From assembly GCF_001428005.1 (NCBI RefSeq), contig NZ_LMSB01000027.1:1-44504 (forward strand): a stretch of 44,504 nt of DNA, in the 5' to 3' direction. Within the stretch, counting starts at the first letter, position 1, and every line of letters begins with the position of its first letter. Position numbers and translations under genes: made by a program. The notes below the pieces were generated by a model. The model was not told the DNA's origin. It made no database searches and saw only the letters and a program-made list of their open reading frames with translations. Source of the stretch: Arthrobacter sp. Soil736. Lineage in GTDB: Bacteria > Actinomycetota > Actinomycetes > Actinomycetales > Micrococcaceae. Below, piece after piece: positions 1 through 8,719 of this stretch.

Positions 1-1420
1 GCAGGCAATTACAAATCGGTTATTCTCATGACCAGTGCCGTCCGGACGGCGGCATGACACTCATCCGGGAATCAATTTCCCCACGAACCGCGAAGAGCCC
101 GTTTGGCAGGGCGGTGAGCTGGATCCAGGAGACGAGGTTGAAGGCGAGGGCTGCGATGTTTGCCCAGGCCTGGTTCGCGGCGAAATCGAAGAAGGGCAGC
201 TTGCCCAGGCCGGTGTTTTTCAGGGTTTTGATCCTGTTCTCGCACCGGCCGCGGGCGCGGTGTCTGGCGTCCAGGAATGGTCCGTGCCAGCGCGGTGAGT
301 TGGTCAGCAGTGCGGTGATCCGGTGCCCGTCGGTATCGAGCAGGGTCGGCTGCGCTCCTGGGTGGAGCGGCTCGGCGCGCAGGAACAGTTTTGTGCCCGG
401 CGGGTAGTCGGTGAGTGGGATGACGTCGGTGGCGTTGATGACCCACGCGTCGGTGCGGTCGTTGCCGGTCTGGTCCAGGGCCGGCTGCCAGTAGTCTTTG
501 TCAGTGATCCAGTCGATCATGTGGGCCTTGCCGAACGGGAGGGTGTAGCTGGTGGAGAACTGCACGCCGAGGCTGTGCAGGTGCCAGAGGAACTTCCGTG
601 AGGCCCCGGCACTGTCGGTGCGGACCAGGACCTTCTCCCCGGCCAGGGCCCCGGTTCCGTCGTAGAAACTCTGGGGCAGTTGGGCTGCGGCGGTGTGGAA
701 GACCCGGATGTGGTCCTCGGCGCTATTCGCTCCGGCGTTGCCGGGCCGCAGCACGCAGGCGAGGATTTCCCCGGAACCGTTGCCGGCACCGTAATCACAC
801 GATGCGATGAACGGGGCGAACCCGTAGCCGCCCTTGTAGGTTCCGGCGACGTTCTCCTTGTCCGAGTGCGAGGTCACGAGCGTCGCGTCGATGTCGATGA
901 TGAGCGGGTCCGCGGCTGTCGCGATCAATGCCGGGTTCCGGTTCCCGGCGGCGTTCCATGCACGGGTGCGCAGTTCCCGGGTGAGGGTTTCAAAGCCGTA
1001 GCTGAACAGCTCCGGGTTCGTCACGGTGCGTTCGAAGAACCGTGAAACGGTCGCGTTCGAGGGCAGCTGGCCGAAGGCGCCGGGTGACGAACGCAGGATG
1101 TCCAGATCCGAGGCATGTTCACCTCCGGCGGCGAGCATCGCTGCCAGGGACCCGAGGACACTCCCGGGACGATGCCGTGCGCCCGAGGGAACAAACTGGC
1201 CCAGCCGGGCCTCGCACAGCCCGCCGAAACCCAAGGCCTCCATGAAGCCGGTGAGGACCGTGACTCCGGCGTGGGAGATCAGCGACTGGCCGGTGAAAGT
1301 GACCGGAACGGACGGAAAAACACGGGTAGACTTTTGCATCGAAAGGGTGCTCCTTCGCAAGGCAAATACAGGTCTCGACAACCACTATTTTCCCAGCTCA
1401 GAGCACCCTTTCCCTGTTTA
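1..1420 (-). mobile_element. IS1380-family insertion sequence, left end outside window
   Basis: The element is defined by its transposase gene, which fills almost all of it. The left end lies before base 1. The right end must lie to the right of the transposase start, roughly between 1380 and 1475, but the left terminal repeat is not in the window, so I cannot pair the inverted repeats or name a target duplication. A 14-bp perfect palindrome (GCCGTCCGGACGGC, 37-50) lies in the 3' end of the transposase gene. The element borders the nuclease/helicase block and may have helped bring it in; that is inference. Confidence 0.75.
26..1339 (-). CDS. IS1380-family DDE transposase
   Basis: DDE-type transposase that moves the surrounding element. 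The 437-residue product has the IS1380 layout: an N-terminal region ending in a DILRSSPGAFG-like stretch, the first catalytic Asp in LIIDIDATL, a second acidic site in KVLVRTDSAGAS, and a C-terminal CENRIKTLKNTGL region typical of the family. I chose ATG at 1339 (MQKSTRVF) over an in-frame upstream start at 1381 because AAGGAG lies about 12 nt before it and IS1380 proteins usually begin near this MQKST sequence. The length is normal and no frame break is visible, so the enzyme could be active. Family assignment is firm; the exact IS name cannot be given without a database. Confidence 0.9.
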   Translation of the reverse strand: MQKSTRVFPSVPVTFTGQSLISHAGVTVLTGFMEALGFGGLCEARLGQFVPSGARHRPGSVLGSLAAMLAAGGEHASDLDILRSSPGAFGQLPSNATVSRFFERTVTNPELFSYGFETLTRELRTRAWNAAGNRNPALIATAADPLIIDIDATLVTSHSDKENVAGTYKGGYGFAPFIASCDYGAGNGSGEILACVLRPGNAGANSAEDHIRVFHTAAAQLPQSFYDGTGALAGEKVLVRTDSAGASRKFLWHLHSLGVQFSTSYTLPFGKAHMIDWITDKDYWQPALDQTGNDRTDAWVINATDVIPLTDYPPGTKLFLRAEPLHPGAQPTLLDTDGHRITALLTNSPRWHGPFLDARHRARGRCENRIKTLKNTGLGKLPFFDFAANQAWANIAALAFNLVSWIQLTALPNGLFAVRGEIDSRMSVMPPSGRHWS

Positions 1421-1610
1421 AACACACACTCTCAGCGACCCGCCATGAAAACCCCGGGCTAACCCGCGGGCCCTATTAGCCGACCAACATCGTCGAGGAT
1501 TTAGTGGTCCCAGAATGAACTGGAATGTCGGTCGTCTTCCGTAAGCTGACCGTTAACTCGGGAGAGCGGGAAAAGTCCGTCCTTCCCCGCCAATGACAGG
1601 AGGCTCCGCG

Positions 1611-2684
1611 GTGGCAGAGGTCGACGAGGTTCGCCAAGAGGCGCGGCGAAACACAAGGGCGCGGTTCGAGCAGTGGGCGAAGAACCCTGCGTGCGATGCC
1701 AACACGCTGTCGGCAGTTCACAACGTCCGGCTCGATGCTGCCGCTCGCAAGGTTGGCCTGTCGCCGAGCTTCGGCCAATCGCCGTTTGCGATCGCGCGTG
1801 GGAACCGATTCGAAGCTGGCCTTTTCCTCGAAAATGCTGCCCGACTTCGCCAGGCGCTCGAGGCGAAGGGCTGCCTGCCCCCGAGTTCGACGGGTTTCGT
1901 CGACCTCCGCCTCAAAATGAACGGCGGCCAGTACGTGTCGTCTGTGGATGAGGGCCTGCGGCTTACACAAGAATGGTTGCAGAGAATTGCCTGCGACCCC
2001 GGGACTGCCGAGTCGTTGGTTGCCGCTCCGATGATCAAGATTCCAAAGGGCGTCATCCTCCCGGAGGCGCTGCTGATCATCGACGCCGTAACAGTTACCG
2101 CGGCTGACGCGATGCGTCCTCGAGTCACTGTCGGCGAGATAAAGGTGTTCCCTGACCGTGGCGGGCACACCGAGCCGCAGCAGCTCGCGAGCGCCCGAGC
2201 GCAGGCAGGTGTATATCGCCATGCTCTCGAGTTGGCACTCCAGGAACTAGGTCTTGCCGACGATATGGATATTGCGGCCGACGGCTTTCTGGTGTTCACC
2301 TGGCCGGGGTCGAACTCCCCTTCCGTTAGGGCCGGAGAAGACCTCACCTACCAAGTGATTCGCGCTGAGCGTGGATTCCAGCGGCTCGAGGAGGTTGCAC
2401 AATCGCTTGTTCGCACTGATGACTTCGCGGCTGACAATCCCGCTTTGATTCAGCGCGTGCTCGACGCAAACACGAGCTACTCGGAGGCATGCCTGTCCTT
2501 TTGCGATCTTGCCCCACGCTGCCATCAACATGCCGCGGACGCTGACGACGCCATCATCCTTGGAACGGATGTGAAGCGGTTGCTTGGCGAAACCCACATC
2601 TCCCGTGCCATCGCTTTGCTTAACGGTGCGGTGCCTTTCGATGACCGTGAGCAGGATCTTCAGCGGCAGCTGGGGTTGTCGTGA
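1611..2684 (+). CDS. Cas4/RecB-like PD-(D/E)XK nuclease, probable 4Fe-4S
   Basis: Predicted DNA exonuclease or endonuclease, 357 residues from GTG 1611. Visible RecB/Cas4 nuclease motifs: an acidic residue in NRFEAG (E68), Asp in IIDAV (D158), the ExK core in VGEIKVF (E176, K178) and the QxxxY motif in QAGVY (Q198, Y202). Cys28 near the N-terminus plus C294, C298 and C304 (CxxxC, then CDLAPRC) match the one-plus-three cysteine arrangement of Fe-S nucleases such as Cas4 and AddB. The GTG is preceded by AGGAGG at 1598-1603; an in-frame ATG at 1593 has no ribosome site. It is the first gene of a three-gene run whose members overlap by 4 bp. No cas1, cas2 or CRISPR array is present, so a CRISPR role is unlikely. 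Fold assignment is confident; substrate is unknown. Confidence 0.8.
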   Translation: MAEVDEVRQEARRNTRARFEQWAKNPACDANTLSAVHNVRLDAAARKVGLSPSFGQSPFAIARGNRFEAGLFLENAARLRQALEAKGCLPPSSTGFVDLRLKMNGGQYVSSVDEGLRLTQEWLQRIACDPGTAESLVAAPMIKIPKGVILPEALLIIDAVTVTAADAMRPRVTVGEIKVFPDRGGHTEPQQLASARAQAGVYRHALELALQELGLADDMDIAADGFLVFTWPGSNSPSVRAGEDLTYQVIRAERGFQRLEEVAQSLVRTDDFAADNPALIQRVLDANTSYSEACLSFCDLAPRCHQHAADADDAIILGTDVKRLLGETHISRAIALLNGAVPFDDREQDLQRQLGLS

Positions 2685-4243
2685 CGGCGCGCCAGGTCAA
2701 GCGGAAGCTGCGGTCGTGGGAAGCTGGCCGCCCGTTACCGCGGTACGACACGCTTCACCACGCCGTGGTGCCGGAGGAACAGGCACTGATCGTGGCATTC
2801 GTGCGGATGGCAGGTGAGTCTCGGCCTTGGGGCATCGCTTGGGGCCACGTCGGGTCGGCACCGAAGATCTCTGCAGTCCCAGACGGCCGTGTTCGCGATG
2901 ACGTTGCAGCCCTCTGTGCAAAGTTCGCTGAAGATCTGCTCGAGCACATGCGAGTGCACAACTGGACCTACGACCCCGTGGACGGCAAGGCGAAGCCAGA
3001 TGACTTGCGTCAAGTGTGGCTGCCGAATGGCCAACATGTTGCCATGCTCCACCACCTCAGTTACACGTACTCCCAGACGAAGTTCGGTGGGGCCAACCAA
3101 GACATCCTGCGTGCGCTCGGCCGCCTCGCGTCTTGGATGTTCCGCGACACCTCACGAAAAGGCGGCCAGCACGTGGTCAGTGCCAGTGGGGCGCTGGGCG
3201 AGGCCTACGTGTATCCCGCCCAGGACGTCCGAACCGCACACCTCGGGTATCAGCTAGCCTGGCTAACCACGGATGGTGGTCGGGATCAAAGGATGAACGC
3301 CGCCGCCGTCGCTGAGCGGCTCACCGTGTCGCCCACGATGGACCCCGCCATGGAACGAGACCAGCTGAGTGATCTCGTCGAGAAGTGGCAAATCGCGAGG
3401 AGAAAAGGTCCCGATCCTACAGTTGTTGCGGAGATAGGGGCAATCCTGGAGCTTGAACTGCGACGTCGGTGGGATCTCACGGAACGGGCCTACCAGGTGT
3501 TGGCCAACAACGATAGAGGCGTCAACGCTGGTGTCACAGATCTGGTGAAGCAGGCACATGAAGAGTTCTGGTTCCAGCACCAGCGGATTGAACTGCGCCA
3601 CAACGACCCGAGCCAGGGGCCGGCGTACGTTGCTCACCCGGAAACCGACTTCCACGGGTCGTCTGCTGCCTCTCGCTACCTAATTCATGCGGCGGCTGAC
3701 GAAGCCTACATCGGCCACCTGATCCACAATGACGGAGAGTTGTTTCAGGAAGCACTGGACAGTGGAAAGGCACTCCGCGCAAAAGTCGCCAACGTGATTG
3801 ACCTAGGTTCCGGAAGGTCAACCACCCCAACTTGGGTTCTCCACTTAGATCCGGGGCAGCCCCATCGGCTCCGCGAAAACGGCCGCTTGGCACCCTACGG
3901 TTCGCGTGGTCACGAGGTCACTATTGCGTCAGTGAACGTGGCTGAGGACGTACTAGAAGTGACGATCGAGTGGACCGGTCGAAAGACAATGGCTCTGTCG
4001 TGCGGGCTGGGGGCGAAGCCGGCGGACTCCGCTTGGGTGGGTGAGGAAATCGCTTTTGTGGTTAGTGATGCATCGGATTTGACCAAACGGCGGAGCAGTC
4101 GTGTCTGGAAGGCGAAGGACGGCCCGGGCGCCTGGCTCACACACGGCAAGTCCCCGACGCAGATAGAAATCACAGGAGATGATGGGGGTGCGGACCTTTT
4201 GATCGACGACGTCCGGCAGATTGAGGAAGGTCAGTCCCTATGA
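2681..4243 (+). CDS. Unrecognised 520-residue protein between nuclease and helicase
   Basis: I do not recognise the family. The gene begins at GTG 2681 inside the stop of the nuclease gene (GTGA overlap) and ends in an ATGA overlap with the helicase gene, so all three are probably made from one message in fixed proportion. The protein is soluble, with no signal peptide or membrane segment. Residues 100-215 hold a conserved-looking helical block (HHLSYTYSQTKFGGA, then LASWMFRDTSRKGGQ). The middle is rich in charged helices and has an HxxxxxxN-containing region, and the last 130 residues look like beta-strands (EVTIASVNVAEDVLEVTIEW). No Walker, HNH, PLD, TIR or PD-(D/E)XK motif is visible. It may be an adaptor, DNA-binding or recognition subunit for the helicase and nuclease; this is inferred only from gene order. 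Confidence 0.75.
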   Translation: MTARQVKRKLRSWEAGRPLPRYDTLHHAVVPEEQALIVAFVRMAGESRPWGIAWGHVGSAPKISAVPDGRVRDDVAALCAKFAEDLLEHMRVHNWTYDPVDGKAKPDDLRQVWLPNGQHVAMLHHLSYTYSQTKFGGANQDILRALGRLASWMFRDTSRKGGQHVVSASGALGEAYVYPAQDVRTAHLGYQLAWLTTDGGRDQRMNAAAVAERLTVSPTMDPAMERDQLSDLVEKWQIARRKGPDPTVVAEIGAILELELRRRWDLTERAYQVLANNDRGVNAGVTDLVKQAHEEFWFQHQRIELRHNDPSQGPAYVAHPETDFHGSSAASRYLIHAAADEAYIGHLIHNDGELFQEALDSGKALRAKVANVIDLGSGRSTTPTWVLHLDPGQPHRLRENGRLAPYGSRGHEVTIASVNVAEDVLEVTIEWTGRKTMALSCGLGAKPADSAWVGEEIAFVVSDASDLTKRRSSRVWKAKDGPGAWLTHGKSPTQIEITGDDGGADLLIDDVRQIEEGQSL

Positions 4244-5550
4244 CCGCCGTGAGCATCGACGACGAATACACACGGCTTCGCGAAGCGCTCATCGACTACC
4301 TTGTGGATGGCGGCAAACTTGCCGTAGTCAAGGCTCCGCCAGGGTCAGGGAAGACCTACATGCTGATTGAAGTGCTCGCCGCTCTCGTTGCCGAGGGGTC
4401 CCGGATCGCCGTGGCAGCGCAGACCAACAGCCAGGCAGACGATATTTGCCGACGTATCGCTCGGGACCACCCCCATGTTCCTGCGGTTCGGTTCTCCAGC
4501 AAGGGGAACAAAGCGCCAGATGGATTCCCCGCGGCGGTGCTCTGGACCAGTGATAAGGACGCGCTGCCCCCTGACACTGGCGTGGTCGTAGCGACGACCG
4601 CAAAGTGGTCTCTGACCGATGTTGCAATGCCTTTCGATCTTCTTGCCGTTGACGAGGCATGGCAGATGAGCTGGGCAGACCTTATGCAGTGCGCCCTATT
4701 GAGCAGAAACTTCCTCATGATCGGTGACCCGGGCCAGATTCCTCCAGTCGTAACCATTGATGTGCGCCGATGGGAGACGTCCCCCCGCGCGCCCCATAAG
4801 GCTGCGCCAACGGTCGTACTGGCAGAGCCCACCCTAGACGGAGTCCGATTCGTCGGCTCCCTGCCAACCTGCCGTCGGCTTCCGCATGAGTCAGTCGCCT
4901 TCGTCAAACCCTTCTACGACTTCGACTTCCAGGCATACGCTAAGGCCGCAACTCGCGGGATTGACCTGCCCGACGGTCACAAGCTCGGGAAGCTCGGCGA
5001 CGGGCGACCGCTCGCTTTGACCCTGCCCACGGCGCCCCAGGGCCCACCCATCGAGGTCGACCACGAGCTGGCACAAGCGGCAGCCAAGGTAGTTGCGGAG
5101 CTCCTGGACTCCCGAGCTATGGTTCGTGACGGTCACGGCGCGGCGCGGCACCTGAGACCTGGCGACGTTGGGGTTTGTAGCAGTCATCGCGTTATGAACG
5201 CTGCGCTCACGTCCGGGCTGTCCAGATGGGGCACCAACATTCGCGTCGACACTCCCGAACGGTGGCAAGGGCTGGAACGTTCTGTGATGATTGCCATCCA
5301 TCCGCTGTCGGGAGTTACCGACCCGTCTTCATTCGATCTCGAGACCGGCAGACTGTGTGTCATGGCATCCAGACACCAGGCGGCGCTGGTACTGCTCACG
5401 CGCGACCACGTAGGGGAGACGCTCTCGAATTACATCCCTAATGCGGAACAGGCTCCGGGGCGGCCGGACATGGTGGGTCGTGGTCACGACGCCCATTTCC
5501 GGTTCTGGCAGACGTTGCTTGAGCAGGAACGGGTTGCTCCGTTCAGTTGA
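4240..5550 (+). CDS. Compact SF1 (UPF1/Dna2-like) helicase
   Basis: ATP-driven nucleic-acid helicase or translocase of 436 residues. Motif I (Walker A) is APPGSGKT at about 32-39, motif II is LLAVDEAW (about 134-141) and motif III is GDPGQIPP (about 162-169). Motifs V and VI appear late, as DTPERWQGLE and MASRHQAALVLLTR. The order and spacing fit SF1B enzymes without large insertions, at about half the length of typical UvrD proteins. ATG 4240 overlaps the previous stop (ATGA), and AGGAAGG lies at 4223-4230. Together with the first gene it resembles a split form of proteins that fuse a RecB-like nuclease to a DNA2-like helicase. The gene ends tail to tail with the UvrD-nuclease gene, overlapping it by 8 bp. 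Helicase assignment is confident; polarity and substrate are not visible. Confidence 0.8.
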   Translation: MTAVSIDDEYTRLREALIDYLVDGGKLAVVKAPPGSGKTYMLIEVLAALVAEGSRIAVAAQTNSQADDICRRIARDHPHVPAVRFSSKGNKAPDGFPAAVLWTSDKDALPPDTGVVVATTAKWSLTDVAMPFDLLAVDEAWQMSWADLMQCALLSRNFLMIGDPGQIPPVVTIDVRRWETSPRAPHKAAPTVVLAEPTLDGVRFVGSLPTCRRLPHESVAFVKPFYDFDFQAYAKAATRGIDLPDGHKLGKLGDGRPLALTLPTAPQGPPIEVDHELAQAAAKVVAELLDSRAMVRDGHGAARHLRPGDVGVCSSHRVMNAALTSGLSRWGTNIRVDTPERWQGLERSVMIAIHPLSGVTDPSSFDLETGRLCVMASRHQAALVLLTRDHVGETLSNYIPNAEQAPGRPDMVGRGHDAHFRFWQTLLEQERVAPFS

Positions 5551-8290
5551 GCTTCGCTGCACCGCAGACTTTGTGGAAGTCGCAGCTGCGGCACTTCTTG
5601 ATTTCGGGAAGCGGCATAAAGTCCCGCTGCTTCAGGCTTTCCGCCGTGATGAGCACTTTGGCTTCGGCGGCGGCGACTGCCGCGTCATCGACGCTAACCG
5701 AATGTCGCGTTGTGCTGTCCATATCGTGGATGAATGCGGCCCCAACTGTAAGCCCCTCGCGCCTGCCGGCACCTGCGTAGACCTGGAGCTGGAGGGGCTC
5801 GATGTTCCCGCCTGTCGAGGTCTTATAGTCGATAATTGCAAGGTTGTCCTGGACACCATCGTGCTCGTCGTAGATCACGTCGGCACGTCCGCTGACGACG
5901 ACGCCCGGGAGGTAAAGTTCGAATGGACGTTCGGTCGCCCAGGTGCGCAGCAAGTCCTCTTTATGGTCGGCGACGTATTTGAAGACCAGGCGCCTTGCCT
6001 TCTCGCGCATTTCCTTATGTGCCGCCTTGTTGGCGAACGGCAAGAAGAAATCTGATGTCAAGAGGTCGTTTATCTCTCGCGGCGATGGCAGCTTTCCGAC
6101 GGTCTGCGTGTGCTCGGCGAGCACCCGCATGACGTGGTGTACGGCATTGCCGTATCCCAGCTCGGCCTTGATCGGCGGCATGAAACCGAGTTCCCTCCTC
6201 AGCAGGTAACTCTGTGGACAAGTTGCGTAAGCTGCGAGATCGCTGTAGGTGATCGCAAGGTCGGGCAGGTCGAATCCGGTGGCAATCGCGCTCTTGGGGA
6301 GCCCGACACTCTGAATCAACCGGTTGCACTCGACTAGATACGGTGACGGGGCGGTCCTTCGTGTTGTCACTCGCTCGTGCGATGACAGTGAAACCCAGTC
6401 GCGTGCGCGCGTCATGGCAACATAAAACAAACGTCGTTCGTCGGCATCAGATCCTTCGTACCGGGCGGCGTCGAATAGCCCTGGGTCGACGAGCCAGTTC
6501 TGCGGTGTGCCGACCTTGTTTGAAGGAAACCGCGCTTTAGTCAAAGAAGGCAGGAATACCACCGGCCACTCCAGGCCTTTGGACCCATGCACTGTCCCAA
6601 GCGCTACACCGTCGGCTCGGAGATCATCTTCGCCGTCGAAGTCGTCGTAGTTGCCGGTTGCATAGTTCACCAGCAGGAGCGCGAAGTTGCGGTAGAACCA
6701 CTCGTCACCAATCGCGCCACCGACCTGCTCGGTTGGGGCGTTCGCGTCCCGTCTGGATCTCCTAGTGACCGTTTCATAGTCGGCGAGAACGTTGGTAAAC
6801 CGTGCAATCGTACCGAGCCGGTTCCGCTGCCGCTCGTCGGCTAGATCCCACTCCGAGAGACGGAGCAGTCCGGCCAGTACGTAGAAGTCGCCTACGAGGT
6901 TTACGTTGAAGTCCTTCTCGCCGGTCCGTGCCTTCCACTGGGTCAGGTGCTCTCGAATTGTTCCGAGAATCAGGCCGCCGAGGCCGAAAACTCGGGCGTA
7001 GCTGTCCACGAGATCATCGATGGTGATGCGCGCGCGAGTGATGAAGCGTCCTGGCGACCAGTCAATGTCCGCGATCCAGGCGTAGGTAGCGCCGAAGACC
7101 GCGGCCTCCGGCTGCGCAAACAGGCCGGTCCTGCCCCCTGGCTGGACGGGGATGCCTGACGCCTCCATGGCGTCGAGAAGCTTGACATAAGCCACCTTCC
7201 CGCGGACAAGGACCGCGATGTCCCGGTATGGGACACCGTTAGCATGAAGCTGTTCGATGTCCTGGGCGACCATGTGCGCCTCAGCGGTCTCATCGTCGAG
7301 TCCAACATTGATCGAGACAGCCGGTCCATCAGCGATCCGATGCGTTCCCATTTCCTTGGGTAGGCGTCCTGGGATTGTCTGGGCGAACGCGTTTGCGAGG
7401 TCGACAATGCCAGGACGTGATCTGCGGTTCACGAGGAGATGGAACTGAGTGACGCCGTCGTAGCGCTCGGCAAAGGCCACGATGTTGTTCACATTGGACC
7501 CACGCCACTGATAAATCGCTTGGTCGTCATCGCCAACTACCACTAAATCGGCGTTGCCTTTCGGCTTAGCCAGCAACTCGATGAGCTGCTCCTGCGCGGG
7601 GTTGACGTCTTGGTACTCGTCGACGATTAGGTGGCGAAGGTCTGCGGTCACCTTCGCGTGTACGTTGGCATCCTTCAGCGCGTCGATTGCGCGCACGATC
7701 TGGGTGCCGAACGACATAAACCGGTAGCTGTCCAGCATCTCGTAGTACTTAACCAGCGCGTCTTTGAAATCCCCGGCCGCAAGCTGGTCGATGTGGAGAA
7801 GTTCGTTCTCGACTACGTCAACGCTCTTCTGGAATGCCGCCACTCCGCGGAAGAGCTTGCCGGCATTGTCGAATCGCTTCAACCCGAGCCGAGTCGCCTC
7901 CCGGTAGAGCAGGTTTACCAATTGATTCGCATCTAGCGGCGTGTAGGTCTCGTATGTCGGCACATGCGATTGCAGTAACCGGAAGCAATAGGCATGGATA
8001 GTGCCGACGAAGAGCTTTCCGAGCTGATTGGTGGCGGACTCGCCAACCTTGGCCGTCACTCGTTCTCGGATCCGTTCCTTGAGTTCGGTCGCGGCCTTCT
8101 CGGTGAACGTGAAGGCCACGATCGACGCAGGGTCCGCCCCCTCGGCGAGCAGAGAAGCAACCCGTTGGGAGACGACCTCAGTCTTCCCGGAGCCGGCAGC
8201 GGCAATAATCTGAACGTGGCCACCGCGGTGGGCGACCGCCTTGGCTGCTTCGCCCCCAAGGATGGGAATGGCACTCACTGCATCAATCAT
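5543..8290 (-). CDS. UvrD-type helicase fused to Cas4/AddB-like Fe-S nuclease
   Basis: Single-chain helicase-nuclease of 915 residues. The SF1A helicase part has Walker A AAAGSGKT near residue 30-37, motif II LIVDEYQDVNPAQ, motif III VVGDDDQAIYQWRG, motif V TVHGSKGLEW and motif VI FYVAMTRARDW. From about residue 690 a RecB-family nuclease follows: a first cysteine in YATCPQSY, SGRADVI (metal-binding Asp), IIDYKTS (DxK), QLQVYAG, and a final CRSCDFHKVC triad, giving a complete four-cysteine Fe-S signature. This is the layout of AddA/AddB-like end-processing enzymes, but no partner subunit lies beside it. ATG 8290 was chosen because the in-frame TTG at 8299 offers no better ribosome site; neither start has a strong one. 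It may work with the plus-strand cassette or be a separate defence helicase. Confidence 0.85.
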   Translation of the reverse strand: MIDAVSAIPILGGEAAKAVAHRGGHVQIIAAAGSGKTEVVSQRVASLLAEGADPASIVAFTFTEKAATELKERIRERVTAKVGESATNQLGKLFVGTIHAYCFRLLQSHVPTYETYTPLDANQLVNLLYREATRLGLKRFDNAGKLFRGVAAFQKSVDVVENELLHIDQLAAGDFKDALVKYYEMLDSYRFMSFGTQIVRAIDALKDANVHAKVTADLRHLIVDEYQDVNPAQEQLIELLAKPKGNADLVVVGDDDQAIYQWRGSNVNNIVAFAERYDGVTQFHLLVNRRSRPGIVDLANAFAQTIPGRLPKEMGTHRIADGPAVSINVGLDDETAEAHMVAQDIEQLHANGVPYRDIAVLVRGKVAYVKLLDAMEASGIPVQPGGRTGLFAQPEAAVFGATYAWIADIDWSPGRFITRARITIDDLVDSYARVFGLGGLILGTIREHLTQWKARTGEKDFNVNLVGDFYVLAGLLRLSEWDLADERQRNRLGTIARFTNVLADYETVTRRSRRDANAPTEQVGGAIGDEWFYRNFALLLVNYATGNYDDFDGEDDLRADGVALGTVHGSKGLEWPVVFLPSLTKARFPSNKVGTPQNWLVDPGLFDAARYEGSDADERRLFYVAMTRARDWVSLSSHERVTTRRTAPSPYLVECNRLIQSVGLPKSAIATGFDLPDLAITYSDLAAYATCPQSYLLRRELGFMPPIKAELGYGNAVHHVMRVLAEHTQTVGKLPSPREINDLLTSDFFLPFANKAAHKEMREKARRLVFKYVADHKEDLLRTWATERPFELYLPGVVVSGRADVIYDEHDGVQDNLAIIDYKTSTGGNIEPLQLQVYAGAGRREGLTVGAAFIHDMDSTTRHSVSVDDAAVAAAEAKVLITAESLKQRDFMPLPEIKKCRSCDFHKVCGAAKLN

Positions 8291-8719
8291 GAGACTCAAT
8301 GTAGTGCAGGGCTTGGCCCTCTATATGGAGGGCAACAGTACAGATCGCGGTGTCGACCTTCGAGGTGCGCTAAGCGGCTTTCTCCGCCAGCTGACACCGA
8401 AGTGTTGCTGGTGAGAAATTCTGCAACAGCGGCCGCCTTTGCGAAGACTCAGGATCCCTATCTGGAAGATTGCGACAGGTCGAAGCAAGACAAATATGTC
8501 CCTCCGAACCCGCTCGGCCCAGCGCCCCGAGGGCTGTGTAAGGCGAATCTAGTAACAGGCGGGCCAAGGCATGGGATTTTCGCTGGTTGACGGCGAACAA
8601 CGGGAAGCGGCCTATTTGTCCTTGGCCGGCGACTCTTCTGAGTTCTACGCCTGGAACGCAGGGTTGCTTAGCTATGGGCAGACCACTTTGAGGTGCGCAG
8701 CAACCTCTTCCGGGCAGGG
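8291..8719. other. Intergenic gap, about 430 bp
   Basis: This gap lies between the DUF262 gene and the UvrD-nuclease gene, both read leftwards. It should hold the promoter of the UvrD-nuclease gene near 8290-8400. No convincing coding frame, hairpin terminator, tandem repeat or RNA gene was seen. A 76-codon open frame on the minus strand (8370-8600) has no ribosome site and no protein-like pattern. Confidence 0.5.

Noticed and set aside
1380..1475. Right terminal inverted repeat of the IS
   Set aside because: GC-rich palindromic sequence is visible, but without the left end it cannot be verified as the terminal repeat.
1476..2222. 248-codon minus-strand frame
   Set aside because: Antisense to the Cas4-like nuclease and without a recognisable domain.
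1611..2684. CRISPR-associated Cas4
   Set aside because: The fold is Cas4-like, but there is no repeat-spacer array and no cas1 or cas2 in the window; the neighbours are helicases instead.
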